The notes below the pieces were generated by a model that saw nothing but the letters and a program-made list of their open reading frames with translations, searched no databases and was not told where the DNA came from. 64,000 nucleotides of DNA from Membranipora membranacea (Eukaryota; Bryozoa; Gymnolaemata; Cheilostomatida; Membraniporidae). Where the stretch lies: contig OU612070.1 in NCBI GenBank assembly GCA_914767715.1, positions 20,202,025 through 20,266,024 on the forward strand. Reading direction: 5' to 3'. Below, in pieces: positions 45,701-56,115 of the stretch. The position numbers and the translations under genes were made by a program. The first letter of the stretch is position 1. The number at the start of each line of letters is the position of its first letter.

Positions 45701-48319
45701 TGTCAGAGAACTTCATTGCCCCACTATTGGAAGCAGTACTGTTGGACTACAAGAGGGGTGTACCAGCGTCCCGTGAACCTGAAGTACTTGGAACTATGGC
45801 TACCATCGTCAGTAAACTTGGTGTAAGTATAAATGAACAGAAGGGAGGGTCTGCAAAGTTATACCCGAAGAGCTTGAGTGGGTGACACTCTGTGGTAATA
45901 TCTGTTGACAAGTGCTCTTTTCTTATAACCGTGCTTAATTAAAAAATGTAATACAATATAGCTGTAAATATATTGATGTGATGTTCTTAGCAAGAAGCAT
46001 TAGATAGCGCAGTATAGTGTATTATTATCCTTTTCTTTTTAGAATCATATAACTAAGATAGTCCCGGAGATATTTGATGCTGTGTTCGAGTGTACACTGG
46101 ACATGATAAACAAAGACTTTGAGGAGTTCCCTGAGCACAGAACAGAGTTCTTCACTTTGTTACAAGCTGTCAACTCCCACTGCTTTGCAGGTGTGTATAA
46201 TGTTGTGATTGTTGTTACCTGTTGTATGAGTGTGTGGGAGTTGGGAGTGGCCTAACTGGTTAACACTGCGAACTTGTGATGAGTGAGGTCAAAGTTCAAT
46301 ACCTGCCGGCAGATATTCCTGATTTTGTACTGGCACGACATTCCTCCCAATCAGGACCACTATGTGAATGACATGCGGTAAAAATATCCTCCTAAGAATA
46401 TAGGGCAAGGCTTGAGTACCAGGGGGTCTCAGCACCTGTCCTCTAGCGCGGATAACTCTCTCCGCATTGAAGACTTACTGCCTGATGGAAATACAACAGA
46501 AACCTGTGATATATCCATGATATTTCAAGAAATGCTCAGCCAACATAAAGAGTCTGTACTCTTTTACACTTTCCCTATGCACGACATCGTGTTATTATTG
46601 GGAGCTGTTATTTAATTTTGCCTTTTGACCTGATTAAAGTATTATTGATTTTGTTATACAGCGTTCCTGGAGATACCACCCCCACAGTTTAAGCTGGTAT
46701 TGGACTCTGTTATCTGGGCGTTCAAACACACAATGCGTAACATCAGTGAGATCGGACTGGATATACTGCATACTATGCTCAAGAATATCAGTCAGCACGA
46801 TCAGGCAGCGCAGAACTTCTACAGCTTATACTATACTGATATAGTACAGCATGTATTCAGCGTGGTCGCTGATAGTGTACATACTGGAGGTTAGTAGCAT
46901 GTTCATCGCCAGCTTATCAAAGCTGCAAACCCTTTCTATGTTTCCGGCTGCCACAGCTAGTTTCAAATTATCCGAAAGGTCCCCCCCCATGTTTCAATTC
47001 CTTTTTTTAATCTAAGCTTGTCACATGTTGAATGTTTATGACAAAAGAAATCAACGAAAAAAATGTTGATGTCTCTTCTATGTGTTAAAATCTCGGTACA
47101 TGTCTAAAGTTTGGTTGAACAGGATGTTGTTTGGTGAAGATTTTAGTAATGTTATTGTTATCTATGATGTATGGAAAACTGAAGCTTAATAAAACTTTCC
47201 ACCCACAACAGGAAACACAACGTACAGTGCTCCATACCATCATACTATTACAACTTCGAACAGAAATGGGTTTATATATATATAAACATTATGATATTTA
47301 TGAATATCATCCCTGCAATGAAACTATATGGATTTTTTCATCTCATCCATGTAGGTTTGACAGCTCAGAGTACGATCCTGGCCTATCTATTCCTGATACT
47401 AGAGGGTGGACAAGTGACGGTACAACTCTCACCAGATCTCCCCGCCGCTCAGAATGTACAGTTTGTACAGAACTTCATGTTAGGATTACTCAAATCTGCT
47501 TTCCCTAATCTACTAGAGTAAGTACTATGGTGATGAGAACTGTAGTGGTATACTGTACACGGTGTGGCGCCAGAATTGCACTGTTTGAGCGCTCAATCGC
47601 ACACTTATATGATCGTTCATACTTTTTAGATCTATTTGGTAACTTCATGGAATCCTATTTTTACCTTTGATTTTTGTCACTTGATTTGATTTTAGGACTG
47701 TAATGTGCCAATGTTGAGCAAAAACTATTTATATATTTGGCAATGTTCTTGCTAGACTAGTCATTTTAATTTTGTTGTGTGTGTGAATTACTCATGTAGA
47801 CAAGTTTATTCCTTGTTTTTAGCGCGCAGATCAAAGTGTTTATCGAGGGATTGTTCAGCTTCAACAATGACATCACCCAGTTCAAAGAGCATCTCCGGGA
47901 CTTCCTGGTCCAAATCAAGGTGTGTTTCGTCCATATATAGATAATTATTCTAGCAAGATGCCAATAGTTATGGTTGGTAAACAAGTGAAAAATTTCAAAC
48001 TTCACCCAAGCTATCGTAATTGAACCCTTCTATAGAAATACAGTGGTGTGCCATTAAAAAGTCGTTTCAGCCAAACCAACAATGTTGCATATTTATGCTG
48101 AAAATAAACTTGTGGTATGATCTGACTGACACTGAATATTTGTGTTATGTTCTCACTATGTAGGAGTTTGCTGGTGATGACCCATCAGACTTGTTCCTCG
48201 AGGAGAGAGAACGAATGATCGTCGAGGCTAATGAGACAAAGAGAAAACAGCAGCAGGCTGTACCGGGTATACTCGGCCCTCACGAATCTGGTGATGCCGA
48301 CTCGGAGATGACTGGATAA
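36717..48319 (+). CDS. XPO1: Exportin-1 (CRM1), 20 coding exons
   Basis: Main nuclear export receptor. With RanGTP it binds leucine-rich export signals and carries proteins and some RNPs through nuclear pores. The spliced protein is 1078 residues (human 1071), begins [19 protein letters not shown] and ends [14 protein letters not shown]. It shows the importin-beta N-terminal domain ([16 protein letters not shown]), HEAT repeats throughout, the acidic H9 loop ([19 protein letters not shown]), the NES groove with Cys531, and the conserved C-terminal HEAT block ([18 protein letters not shown]). All 20 coding exons join in phase with GT-AG sites. I see no frameshift or missing block. Identification is certain from near-continuous similarity to animal CRM1. 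Exon coordinates are given in the block entries. Confidence 0.98.
38230..38259. repeat. Perfect 30-bp palindrome
   Basis: cagagactatagata followed directly by its exact reverse complement, with no loop. In an XPO1 intron between coding exons 3 and 4. Confidence 0.85.
39243..39330. mobile_element. Palindromic MITE family A, copy in an XPO1 intron
   Basis: Arms aatcaaacgtgatccaattt and caaattggatcaaacttgtt, with a shortened centre. About 60 bases after coding exon 4 of XPO1. Confidence 0.8.
39427..39545 (+). mobile_element. Possible degraded tRNA-like SINE
   Basis: aatagctcagctttgtaact resembles a tRNA A-box region, and caagagtccaaatctc lies where the B box would be. Old and uncertain. Confidence 0.35.
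40946..41043. mobile_element. Decayed relative of hairpin family B
   Basis: Shares gtctagccaagctttgttgg with the left arm at 20573. The right arm is poorly kept. XPO1 intron before coding exon 7. Confidence 0.4.
41966..42071. repeat. C-rich minisatellite-like array
   Basis: Alternating units ctctggtgcaaacaccccc and cctgatacaaaat, about six in total, directly after the donor of XPO1 coding exon 8. Confidence 0.7.
42647..42726. repeat. Three-unit repeat forming the acceptor of XPO1 coding exon 10
   Basis: aacaatattttgt occurs three times at about 30-base spacing; the last copy runs into tatttcag, the acceptor at 42726. Confidence 0.75.
43204..43412 (+). other. XPO1: XPO1 coding exon 11: NES groove with the leptomycin-B cysteine
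   Basis: This 209-nt exon encodes [14 protein letters not shown], then [19 protein letters not shown]. The Cys in LLGLC is residue 531 by my count and matches human Cys528, which leptomycin B and SINE inhibitors modify. Some fungi have Thr or another residue here and are resistant. The basic and hydrophobic residues of HEAT 11-12 that line the groove ([17 protein letters not shown]) are also kept. Drug sensitivity is inference from this conservation. Confidence 0.93.
44783..44804. repeat. Poly-C tract of 22 bases
   Basis: An uninterrupted run of 22 C in the XPO1 intron after coding exon 13. Length is likely variable and prone to sequencing error. Confidence 0.85.
45345..45465. mobile_element. 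Palindromic MITE family A, copy in an XPO1 intron
   Basis: Left arm tagaccaagtttggtcatac (partly decayed) and right arm gcaggcaaactggatcaaac. About 40 bases after coding exon 14 of XPO1. Confidence 0.75.
46236..46425 (+). mobile_element. Possible tRNA-derived SINE, different family
   Basis: gtggcctaactggttaacac is A-box-like and caaagttcaatacctgcc is B-box-like at the expected spacing. The tail does not match the 29253 family. XPO1 intron between coding exons 16 and 17. Confidence 0.5.
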
Positions 48320-48390
48320 CCTGGAAACCCCGGCTCTTCTCTGATTCTGAGATGACTGGACCACCCGGTAACCCCGGCTCTTCTCCCTCG
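48305..48390 (+). repeat. 44-bp tandem duplication spanning the XPO1 stop codon
   Basis: Unit 1 (48305-48348) begins gagatgactggataacc and contains the stop; unit 2 (48349-48390) begins gagatgactggaccacc. Both continue aaccccggctcttct. In unit 2 the stop TAA is replaced by CCA. Confidence 0.85.
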
Positions 48391-49345
48391 TGGTTATACT
48401 ATCTATGGCTTATCAATACTACAACGGCTATGTCCGAGCTGTGTGATAAACACCATTATTTGTGCATCACAGCTATATTGGAAGCTAAAGTAGTCCTGGA
48501 AAAGATATACAGGCTGGCAAACTAGTAGTATCACCTTGCTAGTATGTGCTGTTTGAATATTGGTGGCTGTTGAGCGTTTGTTTTTACCTTATATTTCTAT
48601 ACATTGCTATTACTTCTTCTCCACTGTCTCTGAGTGCCATGTGCACTTAACTCGGTGACTCAATGTTGTTTTTTTAATTGTGCAGCAGGAGTAGTTCTAT
48701 TTTGATGTGATAATCATTTCACATATTTTACCGCCTCATTAGACAGTCTCTGTTCTCGCCGGTCTGACAGGGGAGACGATGGTTCAGGGAGTAATCGCAT
48801 CAGCACAGTGGTGTTGTGACAATGAATTGTCTCGGGAGCACCAGTCTGTATGACATGATATGTTAGAATTGTGTCCCCCTGTCAGACCTACAACGTTCAT
48901 TGCTACTACTACGCTACTACTCTCATGTCTTGGTATTCTTGTAAATATCCTCTACGCTGCGTTTCATGAAGTCACAAGCCATCTCTGCCGCATAACTTTA
49001 GTGTGCTGTTCCTGTTTCTATCAACTGTGAACAGGGAGGGTGGGATATACCTCCACCCTCCCTGCTGTGAACAAGGCTAGACTTCTTTTTCTTGTATTAT
49101 TGAACCTCTTATTTACTATTTTCATCTTCGTTCCTTGATTTTCCTACTCGTGGCTGAGTACATTATGTGCTTGGCCCAGAGGCCAATCAAGGGTATATTC
49201 TATGTAGCATATCATCAGCTCTTCTGCATCCACCATCTGATTTATACTAAAATCACTTAATGATAAACAAAAAAATTAATGAGAATACTAAACATTCTGT
49301 GACTACTATTTTCTTCAATAAAAGTAAATAAAGTCTTCAAATACG
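48320..49345 (+). other. XPO1: Probable XPO1 3' UTR
   Basis: No ORF of interest follows the XPO1 stop. Two overlapping-range AATAAA hexamers at 49317-49322 and 49327-49332 are the first good poly(A) signals I see on this strand, implying a 3' UTR of about 1 kb. The region also contains an inverted stretch around 49033-49066 (gggagggtgggatatacctc, then ccaccctccct), which could form a stem in the mRNA. The UTR extent is inference and needs transcript data. Confidence 0.55.
49317..49332 (+). terminator. Paired AATAAA polyadenylation signals (XPO1)
   Basis: Two exact AATAAA hexamers five bases apart (49317-49322, 49327-49332), followed by a T-rich stretch, about 1 kb after the XPO1 stop codon. 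This is the usual layout of an animal cleavage and polyadenylation site. Confidence 0.55.
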
Positions 49346-52300
49346 TATATGTTTTATTGCTAGAAGTGACAACCAATAAAGTGGTAGTTTGTTGATGAAC
49401 ATAATCTTTTAAACTCATACGAGGAAAATAGATTTAAATTCAGATGATATAAAAACGCAGGACTCATATTATGAACTACTGTACATCGATGAAACAAGCA
49501 AGATATGCAGGATTTGTTGTTCTGGTTTTCCTGAGTTATTGATACGCTATACTGCAATTTGATTGGATGGAACCCATTTTTTGCTGGCATCGACCACGCT
49601 CTCAACTATGGAGTTGGAGATTAAAGAATGTGAGAGGAAGGGGAGTGTACGTAGTATTGGGATTATACCCACTGAAGATCCATTTTTCATGAGCTCAGTT
49701 GGTAAGACTTTACTATAGGCTATATATGATGTCGTCGCTGTGAGTAACCTGACCAGTGCCACCGCATCGTGTAGGGGGAAATACACCAGAATTGCGCAAA
49801 AAAATAGCCATTAAACATTTTTATGTCTGCTATATAATCAATTTCAAAGTTGGTTAACCCAGGGTTCTCTAGGGTCAAGCTTTGAAGTTTGGTTTTGCCT
49901 ATTCATTAAAATCCATTCTCATTACTATTGAAATGAAGGGAAAAATCTGGTTAAAAATCCCATTAAGTTTTCCAAAAAAGTATTCTGTCTCTTGATGTCG
50001 GCCATTATTTGGGCCGTGTTGTTTAATTTTAGCTACACAAGACTGTTCTGTTGTTTTTGGTTTTAATGTGGGAGTTGAGTGGATGGTCAAGGTCCTGCAA
50101 TATTTTAATAAAGTGGTTGTTGCAATTAGGATGTGGGAAGCTGGCAACTGTAGGCAGCATTAGTTTCTTGAGGTTAGGAGCGTGCTGACCCTGCTGTCAC
50201 AATAAAAACTTGAGTCAGTCTGCCTTCGACCAAATTCTGTTTTGTGATATTTTCTGATCTAAGAAAAGCACCTGAACTCTTTATCAAAAGGTCTTTGGGT
50301 TCACAAATATTAACTAATATATGGCAGTTGCATATTTGGTAGATAATAATATGAACTTTATTTAACACCAATCAATGCAAGGAGCAAATAAAACCATGTG
50401 TTTGAAAACAACAACAACAAAAAATCAAAGACTTGCCTTCAATGGGCGGCATTATCAAATTATATTTGTTATTTTACTGACCGTAAATGCTATAATTGCA
50501 CCCAAAATTATGTTTGATGAATTTTGGACAAGCAGTACTTTTTTTATCAATTTATATTTATTATTATGAATGCCCCTCCAGAAGATATCGAACTGTTAAA
50601 TATAGAGGAGCATGGGGCAGAGACAGTTTTTACGCCACCTTGTATTGTACATACTTCAAATGATACTCTGTTTTAAACAATCCTACAGAGCTTTTTTTTC
50701 ATCTACGTTCATCTCTACATATTAAGGCCAGTAATTACACCGAATTTCGCAACATGTAATATTGTCTGTGACATGTAATAAATAAATCAATATGCTATGC
50801 TGTATTTTAAATTGTATCCAGCATGAAGTTGACATAGGAAAGCGTGAGATCTCCGTAACATTTTGAATAAAATAATTCAGGCAATTAGGTCAAAATGAAG
50901 TCAATCTAGGGAGAAGGTACATTCTTCAAGACCAGACAATAAAATTAGTATCATTATTGTCAAATTTGATTTATTCTTGGTTGTTCCCCCATACGCGATG
51001 ATGGAACAACTTCTTTTATAAGTCATAATCAAAAGTGGTCCCACGCTTCCTGCTGGTACTAGTAAAGCTCATACCATTGCATCAAAAGGGCCGTAACACA
51101 AAGAAAGTTATGACAACAAAAATAACAGTAAACACTGAACGACTTCACCTGATGGAAATGGATCTAAAACTGCTTTATGGTCACCCAAATTATCATCTCT
51201 TCTGCAAAACATGGATATAGCAAAAAAGCTATCACAATTATTGACCTAAAGATCGAATTTTCTCCATGGAAATGTCGATTCGGCATCAATCACCTCACAT
51301 ATTAAATATCAGTGAGCAAAAATAAGATGACCTATAATTATACTGACCAGTGTTACTTATTCTGATCACCTATGAAGACAGGCCATTGCAATATAAATAC
51401 ATACAATTTTATTGCATTTATATGTTTATGGCTAGAGCAATTGACATTATGGTCATATCCCAATTGCGCCTAGTTCGATTGATTAAATGGTCGGTACTGT
51501 TGCTGGTGCCTTGTACCCCTTCCTCGTCCAGTAAGGTCCTAGGAGTTAGGGTATGGTGTTCGGCAAGATTATTGAAGTGTGTTTGAGTTTCATACTTTCA
51601 AAAGCAACTCTTTTAAACTGTGAAGCTTTGCTTTCATCTGTTTTGATTCATATGTGCTGCTACAGATCATCATTAATGCACGGATTTGAATTTGGTCAGA
51701 ATCAGGATCTATTTGCTCATCCATCTCAGTCATGCGTTTTGCGTTCTCAAAGAGCAGAACTATTCTCGAAACATACGACCAATGATATATATGTTAAGTA
51801 TCGAATAACAAGTTAAATACATACAGATATATAAAAGATGTATTATTAGAAGCATAGAGGATAAACATGTAAATACAGGTTCATATGCACAGAAGTATTC
51901 TATACCAATGACAAAAAGAGCGATTAATTACAAACCAGCAGTCAAAATAAACCACAATTTAAAATTATTTTGCCATGGGTCAAATTCATAGAGTTATTAT
52001 ATACTCCATATTCAAAATTCAGAAACATACAAGTATAGCTTTGCACTATATATTACGCCAAAGTCACATGCTATAATTGAGGTTTGGTCTGCTTGATAAA
52101 ATAGAATATATCAGTATGCATACATAGCCAGCATCGATCTCTAGCCTGAAATATATACATATTTTGCTGCACCATGAAATCAAAGACACTTTTTTTTAAA
52201 TTATGAGATATTTTTTGGCCCATAAGTTACTGTGAAGGGTCTGTTATACATGAATTATATGCAAATAATCCAACAAACACAATTTTTTTTGTGGCTAGAC

Positions 52301-52511
52301 AAAATTCTTATTAATCATACAAATGGAATAAAAAATGCATTAATGTTACATCGTTTCTTTTCACTCAACATTATTGAGCTTTCAGCGAAAATCTTGGAAA
52401 AATACATCAGCATAGAATAGACTTGGGATATGTACTTATTTCATTTGCGCAGGTAAATAGTGCTCCACAGTATGAGAAGACGAGTTTCTGAGGGCAAGAG
52501 AGGCACTTGGA
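49346..52511. other. Intergenic stretch between the convergent XPO1 and coiled-coil genes
   Basis: AT-rich, no recognisable exon. The minus-strand ORF at 49547-49786 overlaps a tRNA-like SINE remnant. It probably contains the 3' UTR of the minus-strand coiled-coil gene; a minus-strand AATAAA is present at 51408-51413. Confidence 0.5.
49680..49795 (+). mobile_element. Possible tRNA-derived SINE remnant
   Basis: tgagctcagttggtaagact is a very tRNA-like A-box region. The B box is decayed. Located just beyond the XPO1 poly(A) signal; the minus-strand ORF over it is a shadow. Confidence 0.4.
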
Positions 52512-54137
52512 CTATATTGTATTATCTTCCTCCATCGAGCTACTTGAGATTTGTTTGACTAAAGTAGCGTGCTCTTCCAACAGGTTTTCTAAAACCTTTT
52601 TTCGTTGTTCTGCCTCAATCTGAAAACAAAAAAGAATAATTGTATAACCCAGACTATGGATCATATAAGATGCCGTGCAATAATACATTCATGTAAGACT
52701 TTCAAACCACGGAGATGTTCAACTGTAATAATTTAAAAGTGAGGACTTCTCTAACTCCTCGCATTAATTCAGCTCACAAGTTATCACAACATGGCTAAAT
52801 AGGAGACAACTCCATCACTAAAAGTACTGTGCATATTACCGACATATATTTATGACTATATTTCCCGTAGCTGGCTGCTGATTACAGCAGAGATGGGCAT
52901 CTCTACATGAGATTACATTGTTGGTTCAATTTTTCGCCACAATATATCTTCTCATGAAGCCACCATGACACCCTACCCTGTGGAGAGGCCTGCCTGGGAA
53001 TGTTTCCACACCTCTAGGAGTCTCACCTAACCCTGCACCGAATTAATGTAATAAAAAATTTTTTTCGGTCAACGTGAGAAGATGTATATATATATATAAA
53101 CTATTTATATTTGGCAGACAATATCATCCTGTATGGATGTTTTCCATAACGTGCCAAAGAAACTACCGCATGCGGATAGCAATTACGAAAAGGCGTTAGG
53201 TTCAGCCATCTTGAGTGATTGATTTGCTTACTTTTATGGTATTTGCAGCGTCCTCGCCTATTTTCAGTTTCTGTATTCTCTTTGATATTGAGTTTTTCCT
53301 CGCTTTACCTTTTAGAGATTCTGGAAATAAATAAGAGATTAGTTTTAAAAGACGAAAAGCTGATTTAAACAAGCTATAAAATGGGAGTTTAACTGTTTTT
53401 TTATATCTATGGATTTACACTACAAGATATAAACATTAAACTTAAATTTAAAACATGCAATAAATATGATGGTCTTTATGGAGCAACATACTGCATGTGA
53501 TGGCATATGGCAATGTTCCAGAAGGAACTGTGTCGACCAACATTCAGATGGAAACATTACTACATTGAGTCTATTTTTAGGATGGGGAAAGTGGTTAGCA
53601 CACTTTGCTGCTTAACGTGACATTAAACCAATATTATGGACTAAAGGTTGCCAAGGATGGTATATTTTTAATTGGTGATATGGTCTGGCATTGGTAGACA
53701 GAAAAAGAGAATCTGGAATCTAGATAGAAAATGATTTGGTTGCCATTACCGTTTCGGTGTTGTTCTAGCTCCAAATCATCATCACGATAATTAAAATGAA
53801 TGCACAAATCTGATTGGCCAGAGTGAATTAAAAAGAAAGCACGCACCTGATTGGCCAGAGTGAGTTGACTCGTTGTCACTGCTGTCGGGTTGGAAGATCT
53901 CTTGTTCCTCGATCTCATCTATCTCAGGGGGTTGTATATAACCGTCGTCTGTTTCTATGGCAATGTCAATGTTTGGCGAAAGTTGCATTTGTTCATCTGT
54001 GTAAGCCGCGTTGGCAGCGTTATTAGCCAGTGTAGTGTCAGCTGACGATTTTATGTTGTTGGTTTGTCCAGTTGTGTGCTCTTTATTTGATATAGTTTTC
54101 TTCATGATGGGCATAGCGGTATCTAATCTTCCAATAA
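52512..54137 (-). CDS. Small acidic coiled-coil protein, family not recognised, three exons
   Basis: Exons read high to low: 54137-53847, 53320-53232, 52619-52512. They join in phase with good GT-AG sites and a TAG stop at 52512-52514. From the ATG at 54112-54114 the protein is 154 residues: an N-terminal Asn/Thr/Ala-rich part, an acidic patch (PPEIDEIEEQEIFQPDSSDN), a basic segment (KGKARKNSISKRIQKLK) and a C-terminal coiled coil (AEQRKKVLENLLEEHATLV). There is no signal peptide or membrane segment. The 23 bases between the acceptor and this ATG are also open in frame, so translation could start further upstream. The pattern suggests a small nuclear or scaffold protein, but I assign no function. 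Confidence 0.6.
53810..53863. repeat. 17-bp direct repeat across a splice donor
   Basis: The sequence ctgattggccagagtga occurs at 53810-53826 and 53847-53863. The second copy is the 3' end of the first visible exon of the coiled-coil gene (the donor lies just below 53847); the first copy sits in the intron and lacks a GT donor. Confidence 0.8.
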
Positions 54138-55840
54138 CTGTAAATTAAAAGCGTGGCAGCATATTTTTAGATGAGACAAGATAAGTAATTGTATACGCTG
54201 CTTGTGATGTGACAAAGTCATTATAAATCATAACAGAGTAAGGATGTAACATCTTTATGCTCTGTGAAGTCATCAACAACACAATTACATCTATAATAAT
54301 CTAAATTTGTAATCTGTCGTTGTCACTATTTCATGCTGGACAACAAACACTCCAACGCAGTGATTATTACCAGAGACTATAATAGATGTCCATATAGTTA
54401 CGATTATACAGAAGAGCAATTATTATGCTTGATGCCTGTCGCTGTCGTAATGACCAGGCACCGAGTAATTTTATCTCCTAGTGGTAATAAATTGAGTTTT
54501 CATAAGTGTGCGTCATGGCCAATTTCCATTCTATTTCGGTACACAGTTACGATGAAAAAGAGTGCTGAAAGAGAGATTTGCCCCCAGTTTGACTTGAATG
54601 CAAACTTGTTGTTCTTGCGCAAAGTACAACCAATTAATTCTAAAACAATAGGGCAACCATATTAGATAATAATCAGCTGTTTCTTTGTAATGCATCCGGA
54701 GTAGAAAAAAACCCCAAACCGAAATTTGGCCCTCAGGGTCATAAATATGCCATTGACGTAAAAGCCAACTTGTTAGCCACGCTCTGGTAGTTATTTAGAT
54801 AATCTGTTATGCTTATGGAAATGTCAGATTTGCTGATAATAAGATAAAAGGGGAGAAATCACAAGCCATGACTGATGTATAGTTGTTCTAAAGTTGCACA
54901 CTAGCAGGCCTTCCCTCTGCAAGGAAAGAGTTTCAGCGCCAAGCACCGCCGATCAACTGCTAGCACATATTGGAGGTAGACTAAGGAGGTGAAAATTGCA
55001 CTCAGGCAACAAATTTCTAATTTGCTGTTTCAGACATCAGCTCAAGAATGGTACCTATCATACACGCAACTAGAAGTCTCAGTCACCTTGTTCACAGTTT
55101 TTTTTACAGCGTGGGTTTTAATAACTACTGTGCAGTATGTGCGTCATTACAATCAAGTGTCTGTGCAGTAAGTATACAGGCCAACACTGTTCTCTAGATT
55201 CAAAACCACAGCGATCTGCTCATCAGATGTGTAATTTCAACAGCAAAAAATTCAAGTACGTCATATGAGCTTAGGGTGACCGAGAATCTCAGTTTGTGAG
55301 AGCGTGGGAGGAGCAAGAGTTCAAATAGACGTTTAAGACGGAGTATGTCTATAGTTCCTGTCTTTAAGTATATGTTAACGTGACGTGGTGGCGTAGGAGT
55401 TCTATGATGTCTGAGACGCAAGTGATAATAACAATTTGACATATAAATTATAATTATCACAAATGTAATAACTCTTATTGATGAAAATTAATGAGAATAT
55501 CCCAAAATGCACCTGGGATGTCTGTCTACAGGCCTCGCAGCTTGGCTCCAACTCATAAATTATATCAAAATGCGTAGGCTGATATGGCAGAGCGGGTTAT
55601 TTATGAAGCTGACGCAGAAACAGAGATAATTCCAACAATACACCTAGTCAACATAGCGCTAATAACATAACACCCCTGATACAATGCATTAACACCCCTG
55701 ACACAACGCAATTAATATCGAGATACACATTTCGAAACAAATTTCTTCTGATAACAATCTCTTCTCTCACAATAGACCCTAGACTTTCGCACCATTGGTT
55801 GCATGAGAGGCAGCAGTGAAATATGACATACTGAATTTAT

Positions 55841-56115
55841 GAGCAGGCAAAACACTGATGTGGATATGTTTGATTCGATGCGATTTCACGAATTCGCACA
55901 TACTAAAATGGTTCTATACTATAAGCATTACAACCAGGTACGGATCCAAGCAAGGCGATGGATCTTATGAGCAGGCAATACAATGATTTTAGAGATGGAA
56001 ATTTTGATTTCACAAATTCACACATTATACTAAAATAGTTCAATGCTAAAAGGTAAGCATCACAACCTGGTACGGTGACCAGCAAGACAACCTGGTACGA
56101 TGACAAGCAAGGAGA
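55841..56115. repeat. Diverged tandem duplication, about 130-bp unit
   Basis: Units share tatgagcaggcaa, gatttcacNaattcNcacat, actaaaatNgttc and acaaccNggtacg. In the gene-free 3' part of the window; minus-strand ORFs over it are shadows. Confidence 0.7.

Larger units (their letters stand above)
42320..48319 (+). other. XPO1: XPO1 coding exons 9-20: H9 loop, NES groove, C-terminal HEAT block
   Basis: Exons: 42320-42458, 42727-42856, 43204-43412, 43947-44110, 44425-44664, 45125-45307, 45697-45822, 46043-46190, 46662-46889, 47355-47517, 47823-47919, 48164-48319, residues 418-1078. Signatures: [88 protein letters not shown] and [20 protein letters not shown]. The last exon contains the stop TAA at 48317-48319 inside a tandemly duplicated segment. 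The extreme C-terminus is the only part that differs clearly from vertebrates. Confidence 0.95.

Noticed and set aside
49547-49786. Minus-strand gene
   Set aside because: The ORF overlaps a tRNA-like SINE remnant on the other strand and has no splice partner or family match.
54333-54665. Plus-strand gene of 110 codons
   Set aside because: No family match or splice partner; composition like the surrounding intergenic DNA.
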